A stretch of DNA of 64,000 nucleotides from Alitabrizicola rongguiensis. GTDB taxonomy: Bacteria; Pseudomonadota; Alphaproteobacteria; Rhodobacterales; Rhodobacteraceae. How positions within the stretch are numbered: the first letter of the stretch is position 1; every line of letters begins with the position of its first letter. The DNA is taken from assembly GCF_021491355.1 (NCBI RefSeq), contig NZ_JAKENF010000004.1:388800-452799 (forward strand), read 5' to 3'. The position numbers and the translations under genes are program-made. The notes under the pieces were generated by a model. It made no database searches. It was not told where the DNA came from and saw nothing but the letters and a program-made list of their open reading frames with translations. Positions 1 through 8,141 of the stretch are shown piece by piece.

Positions 1-2
1 TG

Positions 3-500
3 CAGAATGGTGGCGTCTTCGTCGGCATGCTGACTGTCGGCATCGCGGCGACGGGGCTGCGGATCGGCTCGCTCCGCACCTGGGTCATGGCGGGCTGCGG
101 CGGGTCTGCGCTGGCACTTCTGCTTCTGACGACGGCGGGGCAGATCGGGATGGGCGTTGCGCTTGTCCGGCCCGCGACCATGGCGCTTGGCTTCTTCAAC
201 GGGATGTTCGCCGTCGCCGCGATCGCGGCCATGATGGCGCTGGCTGGCGAAGGTCGGGAAGAGCGCGAAGGAACACGCATGGGCCTTTGGGGGGCCTCGC
301 AGGCAATCGCTGCCGGGGCGGGCGGATTGCTGGGCGCTGCGTCTGTCGATGTCGCGCGGCGCTGGATCGATGCGCCTTCAGCGTTCGGACTGGTGTTCGC
401 CGTCGAGGCCACGCTGTTCCTCGTTTCAATGGTGATCGCCGAACATGTGATCGATGCACGCCGCAAGGCAGACTTCGGAACCGCAATTCCGGGAGAATGA
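3..500 (+). CDS. PucC/LhaA-like MFS protein of the photosynthesis cluster, C-terminal part
   Basis: The gene is cut by the left edge of the window; only about the last 165 residues are visible, read in the frame that ends at the TGA at 498-500. They contain several hydrophobic membrane segments separated by a short charged loop (GEGREEREGTRMG) and a GLWGASQAIAAGAGG stretch. This resembles the C-terminal half of the PucC/BCD family of MFS-like proteins, which assist light-harvesting complex assembly or pigment delivery in the inner membrane. The stop lies 1 bp before bchP, the same order as the PucC-like gene followed by bchP in Rhodobacter. Family assignment rests on this order plus partial sequence; the exact paralogue cannot be told. 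Confidence 0.75.
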   Translation, partial: QNGGVFVGMLTVGIAATGLRIGSLRTWVMAGCGGSALALLLLTTAGQIGMGVALVRPATMALGFFNGMFAVAAIAAMMALAGEGREEREGTRMGLWGASQAIAAGAGGLLGAASVDVARRWIDAPSAFGLVFAVEATLFLVSMVIAEHVIDARRKADFGTAIPGE

Positions 501-501
501 C

Positions 502-1683
502 ATGAGCTACGATGTCGTGGTTGTCGGGGGCGGGCCGTCGGGATCGACCGCCGCAAACGATCTGGCGAGTGCTGGATACAAGGTGGCGCTCCTTGATCGC
601 GCGGGGCGCATCAAGCCTTGCGGCGGGGCCATCCCGCCGCGGCTGATCGCGGACTTCGACATCCCCGACTCGCAGTTGGTGGCCAGGATCCAGACCGCCC
701 GCATGATCTCTCCCACCGGCCGGGCCGTCGACATCCCGATCGAGAACGGCTTCGTCGGCATGGTGGACCGCGAGACCTTCGACGAGTTCCTGCGGGAACG
801 GGCCGCAAGTAGCGGCGCCACCCGCCTGACCGGGACATTCCTGCGGATCGAGCGGGACGCGGCTGGCACGGAGGTCGTCTATCGCGACAAGTCCGGCGGC
901 GAAGAGACACGACTGCGGACCAAGCTGGTCATCGGTGCAGACGGTGCTCGGTCGAACGTGGCCAAAGCCGAGGTGCCGGGCGGCGACCGCATCCCCTATG
1001 TCATAGCCTATCACGAGATCATCGAGGCACCCGCGGCCAGCAACAGCTATGACCCTCATCGCTGCGACGTGATTTACGACGGGCGGATCAGCCCGGACTT
1101 CTATGGCTGGGTCTTCCCGCACGGCGCTCAGGCCAGCGTCGGCATGGGCACCGGGATCGGCGGCGTGGACCTGAAGCGGGCCACGGCCGACCTGCGAGCC
1201 TCGGCGGGCCTCAGTGGCTGCGAGACGATCAGGCGTGAAGGCGCGCCAATCCCGCTGCGACCGCTGGACAGGTGGGACAACGGCCGCGACGTGGTTCTGG
1301 CGGGCGATGCGGCTGGCGTCGTGGCTCCGTCCTCGGGCGAAGGCATCTACTACGCCATGGTCGGCGGTCGAGTTGCGGCCAAAGCCGCCACAGCGGCGCT
1401 TGCCAGCGGCAATCCCGCGAAGCTGCGTCTGGCCCGCAAGACCTTCCTCAAGGAGCACGGCACCGTCTTCAAGGTGCTCCGCTCGATGCAGGACGCCTAT
1501 TACAAGTCAGACGAACGGCGGGAACGGTTCGTCAGTCTTTGCCATGACATTGACGTGCAGAAGCTGACCTTCGAAGCCTACATGAACAAGAAACTGGTCC
1601 ATGCCCGTCCGCTTGCACATCTCAAGATCGGCTTCAAGAACATCACCCATCTGCTTGGCCTGGTCAGACCCGAGCACGTATGA
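502..1683 (+). CDS. bchP: geranylgeranyl diphosphate/bacteriochlorophyllide reductase BchP
   Basis: A 393-residue FAD-dependent reductase that hydrogenates the geranylgeranyl tail of bacteriochlorophyll a to phytyl, the last step of pigment synthesis. The N-terminus VVVVGGGPSGSTAA is a Rossmann dinucleotide-binding motif. It is followed by the family's IKPCGGAIPPRL segment, a VIGADGARS motif near residue 155 and the second FAD motif VLAGDAAGVVAPSSGEGIYYA. Length matches known BchP. The ATG at 502 is chosen because it starts the flavin motif and sits directly after the preceding stop with a GGGAGAA ribosome site; an in-frame ATG 48 bp earlier would overlap the upstream gene. No further bch or crt gene follows, so this is one border of the photosynthesis cluster. 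Confidence 0.95.
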   Translation: MSYDVVVVGGGPSGSTAANDLASAGYKVALLDRAGRIKPCGGAIPPRLIADFDIPDSQLVARIQTARMISPTGRAVDIPIENGFVGMVDRETFDEFLRERAASSGATRLTGTFLRIERDAAGTEVVYRDKSGGEETRLRTKLVIGADGARSNVAKAEVPGGDRIPYVIAYHEIIEAPAASNSYDPHRCDVIYDGRISPDFYGWVFPHGAQASVGMGTGIGGVDLKRATADLRASAGLSGCETIRREGAPIPLRPLDRWDNGRDVVLAGDAAGVVAPSSGEGIYYAMVGGRVAAKAATAALASGNPAKLRLARKTFLKEHGTVFKVLRSMQDAYYKSDERRERFVSLCHDIDVQKLTFEAYMNKKLVHARPLAHLKIGFKNITHLLGLVRPEHV

Positions 1684-1691
1684 CGCTTCAA

Positions 1692-1726
1692 GACTGGCCT
1701 GCACCCGGATGTGAACAGTGCCAGTC
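1692..1726. terminator. hairpin between convergent bchP and GntR gene
   Basis: Inverted repeat GACTGGC (1692-1698) / GCCAGTC (1720-1726) with a 21-nt loop lies in the 45-bp gap between two convergent genes. There is no clear T run, so it is a weak candidate for a bidirectional terminator. Confidence 0.3.
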
Positions 1727-1728
1727 CT

Positions 1729-2439
1729 TCACTTGCGGAAGATCGCGACCAGATCGCTGGCGGATTCGTCGGCCGCGCCAAGTTCGAGATGCTCCTGAAT
1801 ATGCCTGAGGTGCTTTGACATCAGGGAGCTTGCAGCGTCGCAATCGCGGGTGCGGAAGGCGTCGAAGATTTCGTCATGATCTTCGTCACGGCAATTCGAT
1901 ACGCCGGGACTGCCGAAGATGCCGATTATGAGCGAGGTGCGCGTCACCAGTTCCTTGACCATGCGCAAGGCCACGGCATTGTCCGCGATCTCGGCCAGTA
2001 GCACATGGAAATGCCCCGAAAGACGGATGGACTCGCGCCGCTTGTTGCTGCGGTGGGCCTCGTGTTCCAGTTGAAGGTGCCGTTCAAGCGTCTTCAGGTC
2101 GTTGTCCGTCGCCCGCTCCGCGGCCAGACGGGCGACGTTCGGCTCGATCATCAGGCGCGCTTCGAACACCTCGCGCGCCTGCTCGGCCGAGGGAGAGGCA
2201 ACGAAGGCACCCCGGTTCGGCAGCAGTTCCACCACTTCCCTGCTGGCGAGGAGCAGAAGGCTTTGACGGATCCGCATCCGACCGACGCCAAAGGCCTCGC
2301 ACAGCGAAGCCTCGGACAGCTTCGTTCCGGGTGGAAGGCGCTGATCGATGATCGCCTCGAAGATTCGTTCGACGATCTCTTCCTCGCCGAGTTCCTCGTC
2401 CCGAATCTCCTGTTCGGCGGCATTGCCGACGCTGCTCAT
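1729..2439 (-). CDS. GntR-family (FCD) transcriptional regulator
   Basis: A 236-residue DNA-binding regulator. The N-terminal winged helix shows the GntR pattern (EIVERIFEAIIDQRLPPGTK, LCEAFGVGRMRIRQSL), followed by an all-helical FCD ligand domain (FEARLMIEPNVARLAAERAT, HFHVLLAEIADN, DEHDEIFDAFRTRD). FCD regulators usually sense small organic acids and repress divergent operons. This one is divergent from the ABC importer at 2614, so it probably controls it. The ATG at 2439 is preferred over an in-frame TTG 30 bp upstream, which has no ribosome site; the site for the ATG is also weak, so the start is not settled. Confidence 0.85.
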   Translation of the reverse strand: MSSVGNAAEQEIRDEELGEEEIVERIFEAIIDQRLPPGTKLSEASLCEAFGVGRMRIRQSLLLLASREVVELLPNRGAFVASPSAEQAREVFEARLMIEPNVARLAAERATDNDLKTLERHLQLEHEAHRSNKRRESIRLSGHFHVLLAEIADNAVALRMVKELVTRTSLIIGIFGSPGVSNCRDEDHDEIFDAFRTRDCDAASSLMSKHLRHIQEHLELGAADESASDLVAIFRK

Positions 2440-2531
2440 GACTCGTGCCCGTTCCAAACCTGACTGCAAGATAGGCTAAGGGGAACAATTTCAACCATCA
2501 AGGGGAGCCTCGTGAACACCGATAAACATTT

Positions 2532-2553
2532 TTGTTGACAATTTTGTTAGCAA
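2532..2553. promoter_or_regulatory. tandem TTGTTxxCAA repeats, candidate operator of the ABC importer
   Basis: Two near-identical 10-mers, TTGTTGACAA (2532-2541) and TTGTTAGCAA (2544-2553), start 12 bp apart in the gap between the GntR regulator and the importer operon. Each has TTG...CAA dyad symmetry. The first contains a consensus -35 hexamer TTGACA (2535-2540), although no good -10 follows at 17 bp. Repressor binding here would block a promoter for the importer genes. Assignment to the GntR protein is inference from position. Confidence 0.45.
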
Positions 2554-2613
2554 TACCGTCAATCATTATGTCGCGGACTCGAGATCCGCAGACCAACGAC
2601 AGGGAGCACTACG

Positions 2614-3801
2614 ATGAAGAGACGCGTTTTCCTTGCGACTACGGGCCTGACCCTTGCGCTGGCCTTCGCTACGAACACGGCAGCCTGGGCCGAGAATGCC
2701 AAGCTGAAGATTGGCTTCGTTGGGGTCACCTCGGGTCCCGCCGCAGCCTGGGGTATCTCCAACCAGCGCTCGATGGAAACCCGTGCGGCGTGGCTGAACG
2801 AACTCGGCGGCGTGAAGATCGGCGACACCACCTATGACGTCGAGATCGTCGCCTTCGACGACCAGAAAGACCCCAAGCGTGCCATCGCTGGCATGGAGAA
2901 GATGGCGCAGGACGGCGTCCACTATGTCGTCGGCCCGAACGTCGATGACGGCGCCGCCGCCGTACGCCCTGTCGCCGAACAGAACGGCATCATCTATTTC
3001 CCCTACGCCTTCCCGAAGGAGCTCTATACACCGCCAGCCTCGAACGCGATCCTGGGGATGGTGGCGAACTACCAGTCGGGTCCGGCGATCTACAAATATC
3101 TCATGGACAACAAGGGTGTGAAGAAGGTGGCCTTCGTTGCCGCCAATGAATCCGACCCGTTGAGCCAGCGGGACGGCGGCGTCGAGGCCGCAAAGGCGCT
3201 AGGCCTTGAAGTCGTGTCGGACAGCGTCACCTACCAGGTCGATACGACGGACTTCACCCCGGTCCTGCTGCCGGTGATCCAGACCGCACCCGACCTGCTG
3301 GTCCTGTCGGGCGTGTCGCCGGCCAATGCGCCGCAACTGATCCGCTCGGCCCGCGAGCTGGGCTATACCGGCCTGATCTCGACTGAGACCGCGCAGGATG
3401 CCACCGTGCTGATGGAAGGCGCGGGCGAACTGGCGAATGGCTTCATCTCGGTCGGCGGAGCCTCGACCCCGGAACTGGCCAGCGACGCGATGAAGGAATT
3501 CGTCGACCGCTACACCAAGATGTTCGGCGAATACAACGACGAGTCGAACACCAAGGTCTATGCGCTCGAATACATCATCGAGACGCTGAAGGCGAACCCG
3601 GCGGCGATCGACAATGTCGAAGAGTTCAAGAAGACGATAGATACGTTCAGCGCGCCCAACCCCTTCATGGTGGGCGATGCCAAGCTCAGCTATGTCGGCA
3701 CGACCTCGTTCGGCCAGAAGCGCCAGGTTTCGGTGCCGCTGGTGGTGAACGAGTTCAAGGACGGCAAGTTCGAAACGCTGTTCGTTGCACAGGTCGACTG
3801 A
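2614..3801 (+). CDS. HAAT-type ABC transporter substrate-binding protein
   Basis: A 395-residue periplasmic binding protein (Peripla_BP_6/Leu-Ile-Val-binding fold). A signal peptide runs from MKRRVFLATTG through a hydrophobic core to an AWA cleavage site near residue 26. The mature protein starts with the typical KIGFVGVTSGPAAAWG strand-loop and contains the hinge region KKVAFVAANESDPLSQRDG. It heads the operon SBP-permease-permease-ATPase-ATPase. The substrate is not evident: the protein lacks clear UrtA features, and linkage to a racemase and the bhc genes points to an amino acid, hydantoin/ureide or dicarboxylate-like solute. A hairpin after the stop probably raises its expression relative to the permeases. 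Confidence 0.88.
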   Translation: MKRRVFLATTGLTLALAFATNTAAWAENAKLKIGFVGVTSGPAAAWGISNQRSMETRAAWLNELGGVKIGDTTYDVEIVAFDDQKDPKRAIAGMEKMAQDGVHYVVGPNVDDGAAAVRPVAEQNGIIYFPYAFPKELYTPPASNAILGMVANYQSGPAIYKYLMDNKGVKKVAFVAANESDPLSQRDGGVEAAKALGLEVVSDSVTYQVDTTDFTPVLLPVIQTAPDLLVLSGVSPANAPQLIRSARELGYTGLISTETAQDATVLMEGAGELANGFISVGGASTPELASDAMKEFVDRYTKMFGEYNDESNTKVYALEYIIETLKANPAAIDNVEEFKKTIDTFSAPNPFMVGDAKLSYVGTTSFGQKRQVSVPLVVNEFKDGKFETLFVAQVD

Positions 3802-3834
3802 GGCCAAAAGACCACGCAGAGTCAGATGCAGGAT

Positions 3835-3855
3835 CCGGGCTGTTCGACTGCCCGG
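3835..3855 (+). promoter_or_regulatory. intra-operon hairpin after binding-protein gene
   Basis: CCGGGC (3835-3840) pairs with GCCCGG (3850-3855) around a 9-nt loop in the 92-bp gap between binding protein and permease. Stem-loops here commonly protect the upstream message so the binding protein is made in excess. No T run follows, so complete termination is unlikely. Confidence 0.45.
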
Positions 3856-3893
3856 CCCGGGTTCTGCTGTCTTTTCCGCAAAGGACCTCACCG

Positions 3894-4763
3894 ATGGAAC
3901 AGATCCTTGCCAACGGTCTCTACCTGGGCGCGCAGTACGCGCTCATCGCGTTGGGACTGACGCTAATCTTCTCGCTGATGAACGTGCTGAACTTCGCCCA
4001 CGGCCAGATGTACGTCTTTGGCGGCTTTGTTACGTACACAGTGGTTGCCCAATTCGGCTTGCCGTTCATCGTTGGCCTGCTCGCCTCCGCGGTGACGCTC
4101 GCCGTGATGGGCGCGCTGATCGAGCGATTTCTGTTCCGACCGGTCATTCGCAAGTCGAAGCGCGACGAATCCACGATGCTGCTTGCGGCGGGGATCGCCT
4201 TCTTCCTCGATGCGGTGATCCTGCTTCTCTTCGGCGAAAAGCAGCGCGGCGTGCCGAAGATCGTCAACGGCGTATTCAACTGGGACATGCGGCTGATCAT
4301 GCCTTATGACCGCATCCTGATCGCCGCCCTGGCCGTTGCCCTGATCGTCTCCTTCATCCTCTTCATGCAGTATTCGCGCACCGGCCGCGCCATGCGCGCC
4401 CTCGCGCAGGATCGGATGGCGGCACAACTCATGGGGGTCGATGTCGATCGCTATTCGATGATCGGCTTCGCCATCGGTGCGATGCTTGCGGGCCTTGTGG
4501 GCGGGCTTCTGGTCACCATCACCGGCGTCAACCTCGGCATGGGCGGACCGACCTCGGTCAAGGCCTTCCTGATGATCATGATCGGCGGGGCCGGCGTGAT
4601 CTCGGGCGCGATCGCAGGTGGCTTCATCCTGGGCATGATGGAATCCGTGGGCCTGACGGTCCTCGCTGCCTACGGCGACATCACCTACCTCGTGATCTTC
4701 ATCACGCTGATGATTTTCCTCGCCATCCGGCCTCAGGGCCTGATGGGCAAGCCGTGGGGTTGA
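3894..4763 (+). CDS. HAAT ABC transporter permease (LivH-type)
   Basis: A 289-residue integral membrane protein of the LivH/BPD_transp_2 family with about eight hydrophobic segments. The N-terminus NGLYLGAQYALIALGLTLIFSLMNVLNFAHGQMYVFGG is the signature of this family (read in two pieces, GLYLGAQYALIALGLTL and LNFAHGQMYVFGG). The cytoplasmic loop GRAMRALAQDRMAAQLMGVD is the ATPase-coupling region. It pairs with the LivM-type permease that starts 5 bp downstream to form the membrane channel of the importer. Substrate is unknown. Confidence 0.9.
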   Translation: MEQILANGLYLGAQYALIALGLTLIFSLMNVLNFAHGQMYVFGGFVTYTVVAQFGLPFIVGLLASAVTLAVMGALIERFLFRPVIRKSKRDESTMLLAAGIAFFLDAVILLLFGEKQRGVPKIVNGVFNWDMRLIMPYDRILIAALAVALIVSFILFMQYSRTGRAMRALAQDRMAAQLMGVDVDRYSMIGFAIGAMLAGLVGGLLVTITGVNLGMGGPTSVKAFLMIMIGGAGVISGAIAGGFILGMMESVGLTVLAAYGDITYLVIFITLMIFLAIRPQGLMGKPWG

Positions 4764-4767
4764 TCCG

Positions 4768-5790
4768 ATGAGCGACCCCACCCTGACCTCATCCGCCCCC
4801 GTTCCCCGGACCCAAGCCATGACACAATCCAGACTTCTTGGCGTTGGCGCCTTCCTTCTGGGCGTCTTCGTTCTGGTCCCCGCCTTCATTCATCTGACGG
4901 GCCGTTGGGACTTCTACTACACGCTCACCTCGGTGGCGCTGCTGTCCGTCTCGGCCGCGGGGGTCTGGCTGACCTTCTACATTGGCCGCATCAATATCGG
5001 ACAAGGGGCCTATGCCCTGCTTGGCGGCTACGTCTCTGCCATCCTGATGACGCAGGGCGGCGTGAACTTCTGGCTCACGCTGCCGCTTGCCGGTCTGTTC
5101 TGCGCCGCCGTTTCGGTGCTCATCGGCGTGCCGATCCTGCGGCTGCGGGGGGTCTACTTCGCCATGGTGACGCTTGTCCTGACCGAGGTTGCCCGACTGA
5201 CCGCCCTGGCCCTGCCGATCACCAACGGGGCGAAAGGCATAACGTCGATCCCTCTGCCCGGCGAACTGTCGATCTTCGGGCTGACCCTTATCCCCGACTT
5301 CGCCACGCTGGAGAACCCGAAACTCGCCTTCTACCTGATGGCAGCGGCGCTGATGGTTCTGACCTACCTCGTCCTGTGGCGCATCGTGAATTCACGCTTG
5401 GGTCACCTGTGCCGGTCGCTTCAGCAGAACGAGGAACTTTCGGCCTCGATTGGCGTCAACACGGCGATGCTGCGGGTATTGGCCTATGCCATCTCGTCCT
5501 TCTTCGGCGGTCTTGCAGGGGCGATCTTCGTCGCGATCTCGCAGTCGATCTATCCGTCGTCCTTCGTCGTGAGCGACAGTGTCAACTTCATGCTCTACTG
5601 CTTCCTCGGCGGGCTTGGATATGTCTTCGGACCGATGCTGGGCACCCTGCTCCTCTACTTTGGATGGGACCTTCTGTCGGTCGCCAGGGAATACCAGCTG
5701 CTGATCTACTCGGGCACGATGATCGCCCTGATGCTGATCCTGCCGAATGGTGTTCTCAGCCTCTTCGACCGCAAAGGGGGCAGCAAATGA
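4768..5790 (+). CDS. HAAT ABC transporter permease (LivM-type)
   Basis: A 340-residue membrane protein, second permease of the importer. It carries the LivM features YIGRINIGQGAYALLGGYV near residue 75 and the coupling loop SRLGHLCRSLQQNEELSASIGVN. The first 20 residues are a hydrophilic extension before the first membrane segment. Its stop overlaps the start of the next gene (ATGA), indicating translational coupling within the operon. Confidence 0.9.
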   Translation: MSDPTLTSSAPVPRTQAMTQSRLLGVGAFLLGVFVLVPAFIHLTGRWDFYYTLTSVALLSVSAAGVWLTFYIGRINIGQGAYALLGGYVSAILMTQGGVNFWLTLPLAGLFCAAVSVLIGVPILRLRGVYFAMVTLVLTEVARLTALALPITNGAKGITSIPLPGELSIFGLTLIPDFATLENPKLAFYLMAAALMVLTYLVLWRIVNSRLGHLCRSLQQNEELSASIGVNTAMLRVLAYAISSFFGGLAGAIFVAISQSIYPSSFVVSDSVNFMLYCFLGGLGYVFGPMLGTLLLYFGWDLLSVAREYQLLIYSGTMIALMLILPNGVLSLFDRKGGSK

Positions 5791-6572
5791 CCGCGCCGAT
5801 CCTTCAAATCAAGGGCGTCACCAAACGCTATGGCGGGCTGACGGCCAACAGCGACATCACCTTCGACGTCGCACCGCGCGAGATCCTGTCGGTGATCGGT
5901 CCGAATGGTGCCGGCAAGTCGACGCTGTTCAAGCAGATCGCGGGCTTCGTGACGCCGACAACGGGCGAGGTCCTGTTCAAGGGCAACCGCATCTCGGGCA
6001 TGCCGCCGCACAAGGTGGCCCGCCTCGGCGTGGTGCGCACCTTTCAGGAGACGACGATCTTCAAGTCGATGACCGTGCGCGAGAACGTCATCGTCGCCCA
6101 TCACCTGCGGTCGAAGGCCTCGCTTCTGGGGTTCTTCTTCGGCTCCGGGCAGGCGCGGTCGGATGAAGAGGATTTCGCCCGCTCAGCCGACGACATCATC
6201 GATTTCCTCGGCCTCCAGGCGATCCGGAACGAGATGGCGTCGAACCTGCCGCAGGGCCACCTGCGGGCGCTCGGCATGGCCATCGGACTGGCCACGCATC
6301 CCGACGTCATCCTGCTGGACGAGCCCTTCGCAGGCATGAACCATGACGAGACGATGCGGATGGTGGGGCTTGTCCGCCGCCTGCGTGACGAGCGGGGCCT
6401 GACCGTCCTGCTGGTCGAGCATGACATGCCCGCGGTGATGAAGATCTCGGACCGGATCGTCTGCATCAATTTCGGCGAGAAGATCGCCGAAGGCACCCCC
6501 GCCGAAATCCAGGCCAACCCGCGCGTCATCGAGGCCTATCTGGGCAGCGAAGACGCCGCGATCGGGATGTGA
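5787..6572 (+). CDS. HAAT ABC transporter ATP-binding protein (LivG-type)
   Basis: A 261-residue ABC ATPase with Walker A GPNGAGKSTLFKQI, a LivG-type Q-loop (VVRTFQETTIFKSMTV), a Walker B VILLDEPFAGM and the switch VEHDM. The LSGGQ position reads LPQGHLRALGMA, a less canonical signature than its partner's. The ATG at 5787 overlaps the preceding stop and follows AAAGGGGGCAGCAA, a good ribosome site. With the neighbouring LivF-type ATPase it forms the nucleotide-binding heterodimer of the importer. Confidence 0.9.
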   Translation: MTAPILQIKGVTKRYGGLTANSDITFDVAPREILSVIGPNGAGKSTLFKQIAGFVTPTTGEVLFKGNRISGMPPHKVARLGVVRTFQETTIFKSMTVRENVIVAHHLRSKASLLGFFFGSGQARSDEEDFARSADDIIDFLGLQAIRNEMASNLPQGHLRALGMAIGLATHPDVILLDEPFAGMNHDETMRMVGLVRRLRDERGLTVLLVEHDMPAVMKISDRIVCINFGEKIAEGTPAEIQANPRVIEAYLGSEDAAIGM

Positions 6573-6575
6573 ACC

Positions 6576-7328
6576 ATGACCATGACCGCCATGAAATCCG
6601 AACCGGCCCGCAAGATGCTGAGCTTCGAGAACGTCGAACTCTATTATGACCATGTCTATGCGCTGAAGGGCGTGTCGATCGAACTGTACGAAGGCGAGAC
6701 TGTGGCGCTGATCGGCGCGAACGGCGCCGGGAAATCCTCGATCCTTCGGGCGATCACCGGCCTGCGCAAGATCAAGTCCGGCTCCATCAGCTACCTTGGC
6801 GACCGGATCGATGGCCGCCCCGCGGCCGAGATCGTGAAGCGCGGCATCGCCATGGTGCCCGAGGGGCGCCGGGTCTTTCCGCTGATGAGCGTCAAGGACA
6901 ACCTGCTGATGGGCGCCTTTACCCGCACGGACAAGGACGGGATCGAAAAGACGCTGGAAAGCGTGCTGGCCCGCTTTCCGCGTCTGAAGGAGCGCTTCCA
7001 TCAGCAGGCGAGCACCCTGTCGGGCGGCGAGCAGCAGATGATGGTGATTGGCCGCGCCCTGATGGCCAAGCCGAAGCTTCTGCTTCTCGACGAACCCAGC
7101 CTCGGCATCGCGCCGAAGCTGGTGCAGGACATCGCCCGCGCCATCGTGGCGATCAGCCGGGATGAAGGGGTCAGCGTGCTGCTGGTGGAACAGAACAGCC
7201 GCATGGCGCTGTCGATCTCGAACCGGGCCTATGCGCTGTCCACCGGCCAGATCGTGCTGTCCGGCGTCTCGAAGGACCTGATGCACGACGAGCGGATCAA
7301 GGCCGCCTACCTGGGCGGGGAGCTCTGA
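6576..7328 (+). CDS. HAAT ABC transporter ATP-binding protein (LivF-type)
   Basis: A 250-residue ABC ATPase with Walker A GANGAGKSSILRAI, the LivF-type MVPEGRRVFPLMSV Q-loop region, signature STLSGGEQQM, Walker B LLLLDEPSLGIAPKL and VEQN switch. It is the fifth gene of the importer operon and is separated from the racemase gene by only one base, so racemase and importer are very probably co-transcribed. Three in-frame ATGs lie close together at the start; the first is used here. Confidence 0.9.
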   Translation: MTMTAMKSEPARKMLSFENVELYYDHVYALKGVSIELYEGETVALIGANGAGKSSILRAITGLRKIKSGSISYLGDRIDGRPAAEIVKRGIAMVPEGRRVFPLMSVKDNLLMGAFTRTDKDGIEKTLESVLARFPRLKERFHQQASTLSGGEQQMMVIGRALMAKPKLLLLDEPSLGIAPKLVQDIARAIVAISRDEGVSVLLVEQNSRMALSISNRAYALSTGQIVLSGVSKDLMHDERIKAAYLGGEL

Positions 7329-7329
7329 C

Positions 7330-8040
7330 ATGCGCCTGCTTGTCATCAACCCTAACTCCACGGCCTCGATGACCGAGAAGATCGGCAGGGCAGCCAAGGC
7401 GGCGGCGAGCGCAAGGACCGATGTCGTGGCGATCAACCCACCCGACGGACCGGTGTCGATCGAGGGATATTACGACGAGGCGCTGAGCGTTCCGGGCTTG
7501 CTGCGGACGATCCAGACCGCCGCGCCCTTCGATGCGGTCATCATCGCCTGCTTCGATGACACGGGCCTCGATGCGGCGCGCTGCCTGACGGACAAGCCGG
7601 TGATCGGCATTGGCGAGGCCGCCTATCACTTCGCGTCCATGCTCGCGAACAAGTTCTCGGTCGTGACAACCTTGGCCAGGTCGGTGCCCGCGCTGGAGCA
7701 CAACCTTCACCGCTATGGCCTGTTCGCCCGCTGTGCGCGCGTCAGGTCATCCGAGGTCGCGGTGCTGGAACTTGAGCATCCGGGGTCGGATGCGTGCCTG
7801 CGGATCAGCGCGGAAATCGGCCGCGCTGTGGCCGAGGACCGGGCCGAGGCGATCGTCCTTGGCTGCGCGGGCATGGCCGACCTGGCCGGGCAACTCTCGG
7901 CCGAGCACGGGCTGCCGGTGCTGGATGGCGTGTCCTGCGCCGTCCGCATGGCAGAGGCAATGGTGGGGCTTGGCCTGCGCACCTCGCGCCTTGGCGGCTA
8001 TGCGCCGCCCCCGGTGCAGAAGCTGCGGGCGAGCGCCTGA
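7330..8040 (+). CDS. Asp/Glu/hydantoin racemase family protein
   Basis: A 236-residue cytoplasmic racemase of the Asp/Glu/hydantoin (HyuA/allantoin racemase-like) family. It begins LLVINPNSTASMTEKI and has both catalytic cysteines in their usual settings, C74 (VIIACFDDTGLDAA) and C179 (VLGCAGMADL). It is the last gene of the importer operon, suggesting the imported solute is chiral (a hydantoin, a ureide such as allantoin, or an amino acid such as hydroxyaspartate) and is racemised after uptake. The convergent bhc operon consumes glyoxylate, a product of ureide breakdown. That functional link is inference. Confidence 0.82.
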   Translation: MRLLVINPNSTASMTEKIGRAAKAAASARTDVVAINPPDGPVSIEGYYDEALSVPGLLRTIQTAAPFDAVIIACFDDTGLDAARCLTDKPVIGIGEAAYHFASMLANKFSVVTTLARSVPALEHNLHRYGLFARCARVRSSEVAVLELEHPGSDACLRISAEIGRAVAEDRAEAIVLGCAGMADLAGQLSAEHGLPVLDGVSCAVRMAEAMVGLGLRTSRLGGYAPPPVQKLRASA

Positions 8041-8058
8041 GCGACCAGACCTCTATCC

Positions 8059-8082
8059 CCGCGCGCCAAGACCGGCGCGCGG
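8059..8082. terminator. bidirectional terminator between racemase and bhcD
   Basis: Strong 9-bp stem CCGCGCGCC (8059-8067) / GGCGCGCGG (8074-8082) with a 6-nt loop in the 101-bp gap between two convergent operons. It lacks a T run but is the only structure available to separate the two transcripts. Confidence 0.55.
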
Positions 8083-8141
8083 TCTATTCATGCGGTTGGG
8101 CTTGCAATTGAGCTTCCGTCACGTAGCCGGCTCGCCGTGAT

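Noticed and set aside
196..1458. 420-codon open frame antisense to the PucC-like gene and bchP
   Set aside because: Arg/Pro/His-rich translation with no family features, opposite a well-conserved gene; a product of high GC and codon bias.
2614..7328. Urea transporter UrtABCDE
   Set aside because: The five-gene order fits, but the binding protein lacks clear UrtA text and no urease genes are present; left as substrate-unknown HAAT importer.
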